Of a DNA stretch of 6,688 bases, positions 1-5,778 are shown one piece after another. The DNA is from an uncultured Lachnospira sp. (GTDB lineage: Bacteria; Bacillota; Clostridia; Lachnospirales; Lachnospiraceae): NCBI GenBank assembly GCA_947306285.1, contig CAMZGB010000053.1, forward strand, positions 1 through 6,688. Direction: 5' to 3'. Position 1 is the stretch's first letter. The number at the start of each line of letters is the position of its first letter. Below the pieces are notes generated by a model. It was not told the origin of the DNA. It searched no databases and saw nothing but the letters and a program-made list of their open reading frames with translations. The translations under genes were made by a program, and so were the position numbers.

Positions 1-1
1 T

Positions 2-7
2 TATACT
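2..7 (+). promoter_or_regulatory. Possible -10 box of a promoter for the helicase gene
   Basis: TATACT matches the sigma-A -10 consensus at five of six positions and lies 37 bases before the helicase start codon. Any -35 box would fall outside the window, so this cannot be judged further and may be chance in AT-rich DNA. Confidence 0.2.
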
Positions 8-44
8 TGTTTGCGGAGAGAAACACAGCTAGAAAGGTTGTGTT

Positions 45-1874
45 ATGTTCAGTGAATCTCAAGAAATGGCAATCGCTCATTTCAAAGGGCCAGCAATAGT
101 GTTGGCCGGTCCCGGTTCCGGGAAAACCACAGTTATTACCCACAGAGTTAAAAATTTAATAGAAAAATGCAAAGTTAATCCATCAAAAATTTTAGTTGTA
201 ACCTTTACGAAGGCGGCAGCAGAGAATATGAGATTGAGGTTTAAAACATTAATGGCTGGAAGAAGTCTTCCGGTTTCTTTTGGCACGTTCCACAGTATTT
301 TCTTTAAAATTCTTCGAACGGAGAAGGACTATAGGGCGGATAGTCTTTTGTCTGATATGGAGAAAGTAGAAATACTAAAAGAAATAATCATCAGGTTAAA
401 AATCGATGTGGCATCAAAGAATGATTTTGTGAGAAGCCTTATGGATGAAATTGGAATAGCAAAAGGGAATATGGAAGATATAAGAGAATATGAGTCGAAA
501 GTCTGTGATAATGATTTGTTTTTTAAAATATTCGATGAATATGAAAAGGAGAAAATGTTATCAAATAAAGTAGACTTCGAAGATATGTTGAGGTTATGTT
601 ATGAACTGTTTAAAGAAAAACCACAGACATTAAAAAAATGGCAAAGTGTATATGAATTCGTCTTGGTTGATGAGTTTCAAGATATCAATAAACTTCAATT
701 TGAAATAGTAAAGATGATTTCGGCTCCGGAGAATAATATTTTTATTGTGGGAGATGATGACCAGTCAATTTATGGTTTTAGAGGATCGAAACCAGAATTA
801 ATGTTTGAGTTTAAGGAGTATTATGCAGATTCCACAGAGATACTTTTGACAAATAATTATAGGTCTACAAAGGCGATAGTAAAAATGGCAGGCGACTTGA
901 TAGTTCACAATAATGCTCGATTCAATAAGGACATTATGGCTGTGGGTGAAGAAGGTGTGTCGCCAGATATTAGAATATTTAAATCTCAGAAAGAAGAGAT
1001 TTATTCAACATGCCGAATGATAAAAGAATATATAAAGAGAGGGGTAAAAGCGAGTGAGATAGCAGTTCTTGTGAGAAACAATATCTTTATTCCCGATATT
1101 AAATCCATATTTGAAAATATGAATCTACAAACTTTTTCCAAGACGAAGACAGAACCACTTTATTCTGGTGTTGTTTCTAAGGACATATTTAGTTATTTGA
1201 AATGTGCAAATTTTTGGGAGAATGGAATTTGCAAAGATGAAGAAAGCTTTATGTGTATATTGAATAAGCCATCTAGACTAATCAGTAGAGATATGGTTTT
1301 GGAATACGGATTAGATTTGGAGAAACTAAAGGAGATATATTCACACAATAGAGAGGTGGTAAGAAACATTAATGACTTTGATTTTCATATGAAAATGATA
1401 GGGAAACTGAATCCGTATGGTGCAATCAACTATATAAAAAATGTTGTGGGATATGAAAAATATTTAATGAACTATGCTAACACAAAAGGGACGCCATATA
1501 AAAAACTAAAAAATGAGTTGGAAAGACTGCAGATGGAGAGCGATAATTATCAGACGATAAGTGAGTTGATAAACCATATAGAGGAAATGAATAACGAGAA
1601 CAAGAAAGAAGATGATGAGAGCACAGATGGAGTTAATATTATTACGATGCATGGCTCGAAAGGATTAGAGTTTAAGGTGGTTTTTATTTTGAATGTAAAT
1701 CAGGGAATAATTCCTTCGTCTAGGGCGATAAGAGAGCAAGATTTTGAGGAGGAAAGGCGTGTGTTTTATGTGGCTATGACTAGGGCAGAAAAATACTTGC
1801 ATATCTTCTTGATAGGAGAAAATCTGGGGTTTCCAATCGAACCCTCAATGTTTTTAAATGAGATAATAAATTGA
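45..1874 (+). CDS. UvrD/PcrA-type superfamily 1 ATP-dependent DNA helicase, compact form
   Basis: A 609-residue 3'-to-5' type SF1A helicase that should couple ATP hydrolysis to unwinding or translocation on DNA in the cytoplasm. The motifs appear in order: Q motif near residues 2-7 (FSESQE), Walker A GPGSGKT (22-28), motif Ia FTKAAAENM (54-62), FGTFH (79-83), motif II VDEFQD (208-213), motif III GDDDQSIYGFRG (236-247), motif IV NNYRST (270-275), motif V MHGSKGLEF (535-543) and motif VI VAMTRAEK (576-583). All expected catalytic residues are present. It is over 100 residues shorter than typical PcrA (about 720-750) and ends soon after motif VI at a PSMFLNEI-like sequence, so it lacks the C-terminal extension of PcrA. 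The ATG at 45 is preceded by AAAGG at 33-37. The neighbours do not reveal its pathway. A UvrD-family helicase is nearly certain; equivalence to PcrA, UvrD or Rep is not. Confidence 0.93.
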   Translation: MFSESQEMAIAHFKGPAIVLAGPGSGKTTVITHRVKNLIEKCKVNPSKILVVTFTKAAAENMRLRFKTLMAGRSLPVSFGTFHSIFFKILRTEKDYRADSLLSDMEKVEILKEIIIRLKIDVASKNDFVRSLMDEIGIAKGNMEDIREYESKVCDNDLFFKIFDEYEKEKMLSNKVDFEDMLRLCYELFKEKPQTLKKWQSVYEFVLVDEFQDINKLQFEIVKMISAPENNIFIVGDDDQSIYGFRGSKPELMFEFKEYYADSTEILLTNNYRSTKAIVKMAGDLIVHNNARFNKDIMAVGEEGVSPDIRIFKSQKEEIYSTCRMIKEYIKRGVKASEIAVLVRNNIFIPDIKSIFENMNLQTFSKTKTEPLYSGVVSKDIFSYLKCANFWENGICKDEESFMCILNKPSRLISRDMVLEYGLDLEKLKEIYSHNREVVRNINDFDFHMKMIGKLNPYGAINYIKNVVGYEKYLMNYANTKGTPYKKLKNELERLQMESDNYQTISELINHIEEMNNENKKEDDESTDGVNIITMHGSKGLEFKVVFILNVNQGIIPSSRAIREQDFEEERRVFYVAMTRAEKYLHIFLIGENLGFPIEPSMFLNEIIN

Positions 1875-1912
1875 CAATTTGTATTGTATTTTGTGATTAA
1901 ATTTGGTAAAGT
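1871..1912 (+). promoter_or_regulatory. Possible promoter for the DUF1292-SH3 gene pair
   Basis: A perfect -35 consensus TTGACA (1871-1876) overlaps the helicase stop codon, but its best -10 partners are poor: GATTAA at 18 bases or TTAAAT at 20. An alternative is a weak -35 TTGTAT (1884-1889) with an extended -10 TGG-TAAAGT (1904-1912) at a 17-base spacing, which would start RNA near 1919. The helicase gene has no visible terminator, so read-through is also possible. The choice of promoter is uncertain. Confidence 0.35.
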
Positions 1913-1948
1913 ATTTCTGTATATTTTTCTATAAAAATAGGGAAATAC
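1911..1948 (+). repeat. Imperfect inverted repeat (leader hairpin) just before the DUF1292 ribosome binding site
   Basis: GTATTTC (1911-1917) is complementary to GAAATAC (1942-1948). Inside it, TATTTTT (1922-1928) is complementary to AAAAATA (1933-1939) around a CTAT loop. The 3' edge touches the AAGGAGG at 1949-1955. It is all A/T-rich, so stability is modest. It could be an operator, a 5' leader hairpin, or chance pairing in low-complexity DNA. Confidence 0.4.
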
Positions 1949-1959
1949 AAGGAGGAATT

Positions 1960-2301
1960 ATGAGTATTGATCGTTTAGAAGAAGGCGATGATTTATTTGT
2001 CACTTTAGAATTAGAAGACGGAACAGAGGTAGAGACTCAGGTTATCACAATTTTTGAAGTAGATGATCAGGATTACATTGTTCTTATTCCTGAAGATCAG
2101 ATTGAGGAAGAAGAAGGTGAAGTTTACATCTATAGATATTTCGAGAGTGACGATGGTGAACCAGGTCTAGATAATATAGAAACTCAGGAAGAGTTTGATA
2201 TGGTTTCAGAAGTCTTTGACCAGATAGTTGAAGATGGAGAATTTGACGAAGAAATAGAAGTGGAGTCTTCAGATGTGGAAGATGGAGGCTACCTTAGTTA
2301 A
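1960..2301 (+). CDS. DUF1292 family acidic protein
   Basis: A 113-residue cytoplasmic protein of the DUF1292 (YrzB-like) family, widespread in Bacillota and of unknown function. The core (about residues 11-62) shows the family pattern: hydrophobic strands around LEDGTEVE, IFEVDDQDYIVLIP and a run of Glu leading to VYIYRYFE, followed by an acidic helix-like tail. The composition is extreme: 43 Asp/Glu and only two basic residues (Arg5, Arg59), with no lysine. The ATG at 1960 is chosen because AAGGAGG (1949-1955) lies just upstream. A longer in-frame form from TTG 1903 would add 19 residues unlike the family and has no ribosome site. There is no membrane segment or signal peptide. It lies 25 bases before the SH3 gene and is probably co-transcribed with it. 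The family assignment is from pattern recognition and no role is claimed. Confidence 0.82.
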   Translation: MSIDRLEEGDDLFVTLELEDGTEVETQVITIFEVDDQDYIVLIPEDQIEEEEGEVYIYRYFESDDGEPGLDNIETQEEFDMVSEVFDQIVEDGEFDEEIEVESSDVEDGGYLS

Positions 2302-2326
2302 TAAAGAGGAATAAGGAGATTGGGTT

Positions 2327-2989
2327 ATGGCAAACAGATATGATGATGAAACAATGAAGTTCATCGAAACAAGAAAACGTGTTGCTCATATGAGACGCGA
2401 GGAAGCTAAAAGAAAGCGTAATATTATGATTGCGATTATTGCTGCAGTTGTTATTTTGGCAGTAATTATTGTAATTGCAGCTACTTCATGTAGTTGTGGT
2501 GATTCTAAAGAAGAAGCTACTACAGTAGCTCCTACTACAGTTGAAGAAACAACAGTAGAGGAGACCACGGAAGAAGAAACTACTGCAGAAGAAGGTGAAT
2601 TCTCTGAAGGTTCAAAAGCATATGTTACTGAGGAAGGCGTACGTCTTCGTTCAGAAGCATCTACAGATAGTGATATCGTAAATGAACTTTCAAAGGGCGC
2701 TGAAGTTACTGTTATCTCAAATGAAGATGAATGGGTTAAAGTTAAATTTGAAGGTGACGAAGGATACATTAACAAAGAATACTTATCTACTGATAAGGTA
2801 TCATCAGATAGCAGTGATTCAAACGATGATTCAAATGTAGATAATAACAACTCAGATGATAGTGACAATAGCGAGAGAACTATTGAAACTAGAAAGAGAA
2901 CAATTAACTCAGAAACAAAGAAGAGTTCAAGCAGTAGCAGCGGTTCAAAGAAGAAATCAAATACAAACGATAAACGAACACTTTACTAA
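2327..2989 (+). CDS. Membrane-anchored protein with extracytoplasmic bacterial SH3 (SH3b) domain
   Basis: A 220-residue protein. Order of parts: a basic, probably cytoplasmic N-terminus (residues 1-31, with RREEAKRKRN); one hydrophobic membrane segment (about 32-53); Cys55 and Cys57 just outside it; a Thr/Glu linker (about 62-94, repeats of VEETT and EEETT); an SH3b domain (about 97-154) with the typical VRLRSEAS, KGAEVTV, EWVKVKF and GYINKEYL strands; then an Asp/Ser/Asn-rich tract (158-183) and a basic Ser-rich tail. Basic residues before the membrane segment predict N-in, C-out topology. SH3b domains often bind cell wall, so a wall-associated role is plausible, but no enzyme domain is present. 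TSCSCG is a poor lipobox, so a lipoprotein is unlikely. AAGGAG (2313-2318) lies 8 bases before the ATG. An intrinsic terminator follows. IETRKR occurs twice, at residues 13-18 and 186-191, on opposite sides of the predicted membrane. Confidence 0.85.
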   Translation: MANRYDDETMKFIETRKRVAHMRREEAKRKRNIMIAIIAAVVILAVIIVIAATSCSCGDSKEEATTVAPTTVEETTVEETTEEETTAEEGEFSEGSKAYVTEEGVRLRSEASTDSDIVNELSKGAEVTVISNEDEWVKVKFEGDEGYINKEYLSTDKVSSDSSDSNDDSNVDNNNSDDSDNSERTIETRKRTINSETKKSSSSSSGSKKKSNTNDKRTLY

Positions 2990-3003
2990 AAAAGATATTT
3001 AAG

Positions 3004-3031
3004 AGGAGCTCGTACAGAGCTCCTTTTTTTT
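3004..3031 (+). terminator. Intrinsic terminator after the SH3 gene
   Basis: AGGAGCTC (3004-3011) pairs perfectly with GAGCTCCT (3017-3024) around a GTACA loop and is followed directly by a run of T to 3031 (eight T counting the last paired base). It starts 14 bases after the SH3 stop codon. This is a classic Rho-independent terminator closing the DUF1292-SH3 unit. Confidence 0.9.
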
Positions 3032-3060
3032 AGGAAATCCTATAGGATTTCCTAAAAAAA
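3025..3060. repeat. Perfect 36-base palindrome overlapping the terminator T tract
   Basis: Seven T plus AGGAAATCC (3025-3040) are exactly complementary to GGATTTCCT plus seven A (3045-3060). The centre TATA is itself palindromic, so all 36 bases read the same on both strands. The 5' arm includes most of the terminator T tract. It could be the edge of a dispersed intergenic repeat, a protein-binding site, or an RNA hairpin. The symmetry is certain; the function is unknown. Confidence 0.85.
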
Positions 3061-3065
3061 TGCTC

Positions 3066-3146
3066 CGCAAGGATGCGCACGCTTTTGGTAAAGAATTTGC
3101 CGCTTGCAGCGGCACAAAAGCGGCGCTCGAGTTCGCAAGCGAACTC
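3066..3146 (+). other. GC-rich structured element upstream of folC (possible leader RNA or small dispersed repeat)
   Basis: This GC-rich stretch contrasts with the AT-rich genes around it. The main fold joins GCGC (3075-3078) and CGCTTTTG (3080-3087) to CAAAAGCG (3115-3122) and GCGC (3123-3126), giving 12 pairs with A3079 bulged. Within it, TGCCGC (3098-3103) pairs with GCGGCA (3109-3114) around TTGCA, leaving a one-sided bulge at 3088-3097. A second hairpin pairs GAGTTCGC (3129-3136) with GCGAACTC (3139-3146). A small CGCA/TGCG hairpin (3066-3077) would compete with the main stem. No T tract follows, so it is not a terminator. It ends 17 bases before the folC start. I do not recognise it as a tetrahydrofolate riboswitch or any other known class. 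It may be a folC leader or a repeat unit continuing from the palindrome. Confidence 0.55.
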
Positions 3147-3163
3147 TCATCACAAGGTTGACT

Positions 3164-4300
3164 ATGAATTATATAGAAGCAAGAGAATATTTAGAGAGTA
3201 CAAATAAATATGGAAGTGTTTTGGGACTAGATACAATCAAGGAATTATTATCGAGATTGGGCAATCCTCAAGACAAACTAAACGTCGTACACTTTGCAGG
3301 AACAAATGGCAAGGGTTCAACGATGTCTTATTTAGAGAGCATTCTTTTGTGCGCAGGTTATTCTGTTGGAAAGTATAGTTCACCTGCAGTGTTTGATGAG
3401 AGAGAAATAATAACAGTTGATAAGACACCAATTTCTGAGAAGGATATTGCCAAATATATTGAAATAATTAAGCAGGCTTGTGGAAGAATGGTAGCAGAAG
3501 GATTGGCTCATCCAACTAGGTTTGAAATAGAAACTGCAATGGCTTTTTGCTTTTTTGCAGATTTAGAATTGGATGTTTGCTTGATTGAGTGTGGAATGGG
3601 TGGAAAAGGTGATGCCACAAATGTGTTTAGCAATATATTGTTAGCTGTTATTACAAGTATTAGCCTTGATCATACAAAAGAACTTGGTAGTACCATTGAA
3701 GAGATTAAGGAAAATAAAGAGGGAATTGTTAAGCCAGGGTGTCCTGTTGTTTACGCGGGAACGCTTGGAAGTATAGATGATATTAATAAAGAGTTAGCAG
3801 TCAGAGCGGCCGAAGAACTTCAAAAACAAGGATTTAAATTAAAGAAATATATAGATGAAGGAATAGAACAAACTTATTGGCCAGGACGAATGGAAACGAT
3901 ATGTGAAAATCCATTGTTTATCATCGATGGAGCGCACAATCCAGGCGCTATTTTAAAGCTTAGAGACTATATAGATTTACATTTTACAAATAAGAAGATT
4001 ACCTTTATAATGGGTGTATTGGCCGACAAAGATTATAGCGAGGAGGCTAGTATAATTGGAAACAAAGCTACAAAAATTTATACGATTACTCCGAATAATA
4101 GTAGGGGTCTTGACGCACATAAGCTTGCTGATACTATTCTTGAATATAATGAAAGCGTTGTTGCAAGCGATAATATTGAAGAAGCAGTCCGAAAAGCCTT
4201 CGGCGAAGTAGCTAATAATAATTCGGATATGATTATTGCTTTTGGATCGCTTTCAATTTTAAAAGATGTGAAGGAAGCAGTGCATAAAGTAACTAACTAG
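3164..4300 (+). CDS. folC: Folylpolyglutamate synthase / dihydrofolate synthase, unusually short
   Basis: A 378-residue Mur-ligase-family enzyme that adds L-glutamate to dihydropteroate and/or folates using ATP, in the cytoplasm. Motifs: N-terminal YGSVLGLDTIKELLSRLG (16-33), P-loop GTNGKGS (46-52), YSSPAVFDERE (71-81), IECGMGG (141-147) then DATN (150-153), SLDH with His170, a KEGIVKPG segment whose Lys185 matches the usual carbamylated lysine, WPGRME (239-244), DGAHNPGA (255-262) and FGSLSIL (360-366). The family is usually about 420-440 residues. The shortfall falls between PVVYAGT (194-200) and NKELAVRAAEEL (208-219), where some 50-60 residues normally lie. The ATG at 3164 is chosen because AAGG (3154-3157) precedes it and the family's start aligns there. 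An in-frame TTG at 3104 lies inside a hairpin and would add 20 basic residues unlike FolC. It is the first gene of the folate cluster, 41 bases before folE. Confidence 0.94.
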   Translation: MNYIEAREYLESTNKYGSVLGLDTIKELLSRLGNPQDKLNVVHFAGTNGKGSTMSYLESILLCAGYSVGKYSSPAVFDEREIITVDKTPISEKDIAKYIEIIKQACGRMVAEGLAHPTRFEIETAMAFCFFADLELDVCLIECGMGGKGDATNVFSNILLAVITSISLDHTKELGSTIEEIKENKEGIVKPGCPVVYAGTLGSIDDINKELAVRAAEELQKQGFKLKKYIDEGIEQTYWPGRMETICENPLFIIDGAHNPGAILKLRDYIDLHFTNKKITFIMGVLADKDYSEEASIIGNKATKIYTITPNNSRGLDAHKLADTILEYNESVVASDNIEEAVRKAFGEVANNNSDMIIAFGSLSILKDVKEAVHKVTN

Positions 4301-4341
4301 TTTAGTTCTTCAAACAGTTAAAGCCGAAAGGAGAGATTGAC

Positions 4342-4908
4342 ATGTTTGATAGAGGAAAAATTGAAGAAGCAGTTAAGATGATGCTTGAAGGTATCGGCGA
4401 GGATACCGAAAGAGAGGGACTAAAGGATACTCCAGCAAGAGTAGCCAGAATGTATGAAGAATTGTTTGCAGGAATGAATCAAGATTCTAAAGAGATTCTA
4501 TCTTGCACATTCAGTTGTGATAATAACAACGTAGTAATCGAAAAGGATATAACATTTTATTCCACATGTGAGCACCACATTATGCCATTTTTTGGAAAAG
4601 CACACATCGCATATATTCCAAAAGGCAAAGTGGTTGGAATTAGCAAACTAGCTAGAACTGTGGAAGTATATGCTAGAAGACTTCAGATTCAGGAGCAGAT
4701 GACAGAACAGATTGCCCAGGCTATCTTCGAAGGTCTTGATGCTGACGGAGTTTTAGTTTTAGTGGAGGCAGAGCATATGTGCATGTCTGCTAGAGGCGTT
4801 AAGAAACCTGGAAGCAAGACAATCAGTATGTCAACAAAGGGTGTCTTTGAGACTGACGCAAAATTAAAAGACGAAGTTTTGACGCTTATGAGAAGCGAGG
4901 GAAAGTAA
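4342..4908 (+). CDS. folE: GTP cyclohydrolase I
   Basis: A 188-residue enzyme, normal length for type IA, that converts GTP to 7,8-dihydroneopterin triphosphate and formate, the first step of folate synthesis. It is cytoplasmic and usually a homodecamer. The REGLKDTPARVARMYEELF segment lies at 24-42. The zinc ligands are Cys76 and His79 in STCEHHIMPF and Cys147 in HMCMSARG, matching E. coli Cys110, His113 and Cys181 with a constant offset of 34. His78 and His145 match catalytic His112 and His179. GISKLARTVEVYARRLQIQEQMT occupies 99-121 and the family C-terminal part RGVKKPGSKT 151-160. Because these residues are all present, the zinc-dependent form is expected. AAGGAG (4328-4333) lies 8 bases before the ATG, a stronger site than at folP or folBK. 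The stop codon abuts the folP start. Confidence 0.98.
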   Translation: MFDRGKIEEAVKMMLEGIGEDTEREGLKDTPARVARMYEELFAGMNQDSKEILSCTFSCDNNNVVIEKDITFYSTCEHHIMPFFGKAHIAYIPKGKVVGISKLARTVEVYARRLQIQEQMTEQIAQAIFEGLDADGVLVLVEAEHMCMSARGVKKPGSKTISMSTKGVFETDAKLKDEVLTLMRSEGK

Positions 4909-5778
4909 ATGGCGCAGGATTACAGTATTAACATAGATAGAGAGCCTGTAATAATGGGAATTTTGAACGTGACACCAGATTCGTTTTCTGATGGTGGTAA
5001 GTTCAACAAGGTTGATGCAGCTTTGATGCAAGTCGATAAGATGACTAAGGAAGGTGCAAAGATTATTGACGTGGGTGGAGAGTCAACAAGACCAGGATAT
5101 ACACCTATAACTATTGCAGAAGAGATGGACCGTGTGATTCCTATTATCGAGGCAATTAGAAAAAGATTCGAAGTGCCTTTGTCTATCGACACTTACAAAG
5201 CAGCAGTTGCGCAAGCTGCGGTAGATGCGGGTTGTGATATGATTAACGATATTTGGGGATTTAGAGGTCATATGGCTCTTAAACACATGAAGTTTAATGA
5301 CACATCACTTCAGACTCCATTTGTAAAATCTATGGCCAAGGTTGTGGCTGAGACTGGAGTGCCAGTTATTGTTGGTCACAATAGATTCAAGCCAAAGTAT
5401 GATGACTTTATGCAAGATGTTTTGAATGATCTTCGCGAGTCTATCGATTTGGGTCACGCAGCAGGCGTTAGAGATAATCAGATAATAGTAGACCCAGGTG
5501 TTGGTTTTGCAAAGACCTACAAACAAAACTTATATGTTGTGAATCATATTGAAGAAATTAGAAAAATGGGATATCCGGTTTTGATTGGATGTTCTAGAAA
5601 ATCAGTTATTAGAGAAACTCTAAAGGTTGATGACTCGAATGATATTTTGGGCGGTTCGGTAGCTACCACAGTTATTGGACTTGAGCGTGGCGCAAGACTA
5701 TTTAGAGTTCATGATGTTAAAGAGAATTATCAGGCTATGATGACTGCGTGGAAGTTTATGAATTCTCAGAGGTACTAA
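4909..5778 (+). CDS. folP: Dihydropteroate synthase with an internal extra segment
   Basis: A 289-residue TIM-barrel enzyme that condenses 6-hydroxymethyl-7,8-dihydropterin pyrophosphate with p-aminobenzoate to give dihydropteroate; it is the target of sulfonamides. Motifs: GILNVTPDSFSDGG (17-30, Asn20 for the pyrophosphate/metal site), DVGGESTRPG (54-63), SIDTYK (92-97, Asp94), MINDIWG (111-117, Asn113), DPGVGFAKT (195-203, Asp195), IGCSRKS (226-232, Lys231) and RVHDV (266-270, Arg266 and His268). All main binding residues are present. Two oddities: roughly 20 extra residues after INDIWGFR (about 120-140) before SMAKVVAETGVPV, and VGHN (155-158) where relatives usually have MH. The length is slightly above the usual 260-285. 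ATG follows the folE TAA directly, with GAGGG (4897-4901) inside the end of folE, suggesting coupled translation. Confidence 0.96.
   Translation: MAQDYSINIDREPVIMGILNVTPDSFSDGGKFNKVDAALMQVDKMTKEGAKIIDVGGESTRPGYTPITIAEEMDRVIPIIEAIRKRFEVPLSIDTYKAAVAQAAVDAGCDMINDIWGFRGHMALKHMKFNDTSLQTPFVKSMAKVVAETGVPVIVGHNRFKPKYDDFMQDVLNDLRESIDLGHAAGVRDNQIIVDPGVGFAKTYKQNLYVVNHIEEIRKMGYPVLIGCSRKSVIRETLKVDDSNDILGGSVATTVIGLERGARLFRVHDVKENYQAMMTAWKFMNSQRY

Noticed and set aside
1903..1959. In-frame TTG at 1903 as the DUF1292 start
   Set aside because: The added 19 residues are translated from the AT-rich leader and the AAGGAGG site; the ATG at 1960 has a strong ribosome site and fits the family.
2480..2500. Lipoprotein signal at the SH3 protein's ATSCSCG
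   Set aside because: The residues before Cys55 and Cys57 do not fit the lipobox L-[AS]-[GA]-C, and the long basic N-terminus is more like a simple membrane anchor.
2518..2590. Short direct repeats in the Thr/Glu linker DNA (ACTACAGT and GAAGAAAC-like units)
   Set aside because: They are explained by repeated Thr and Glu codons in a low-complexity protein linker, without regular spacers or conserved units that would suggest CRISPR or a mobile repeat.
2386..2868. Open reading frame of 160 codons on the - strand
   Set aside because: It is the antisense of the Thr/Glu and Ser/Asp-rich SH3 gene, is itself Ser/Thr low-complexity, and lacks a credible ribosome site or family resemblance.
3104..3163. 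In-frame TTG at 3104 as the folC start, adding 20 residues
   Set aside because: The extension is encoded inside the GC-rich hairpins, is highly basic, does not resemble FolC N-termini and has no ribosome site, while the ATG at 3164 has AAGG upstream.
3061..3163. Tetrahydrofolate riboswitch upstream of folC
   Set aside because: The position is right for one, but I could not match its conserved core; the visible stems read better as simple nested hairpins. A covariance search would settle it.
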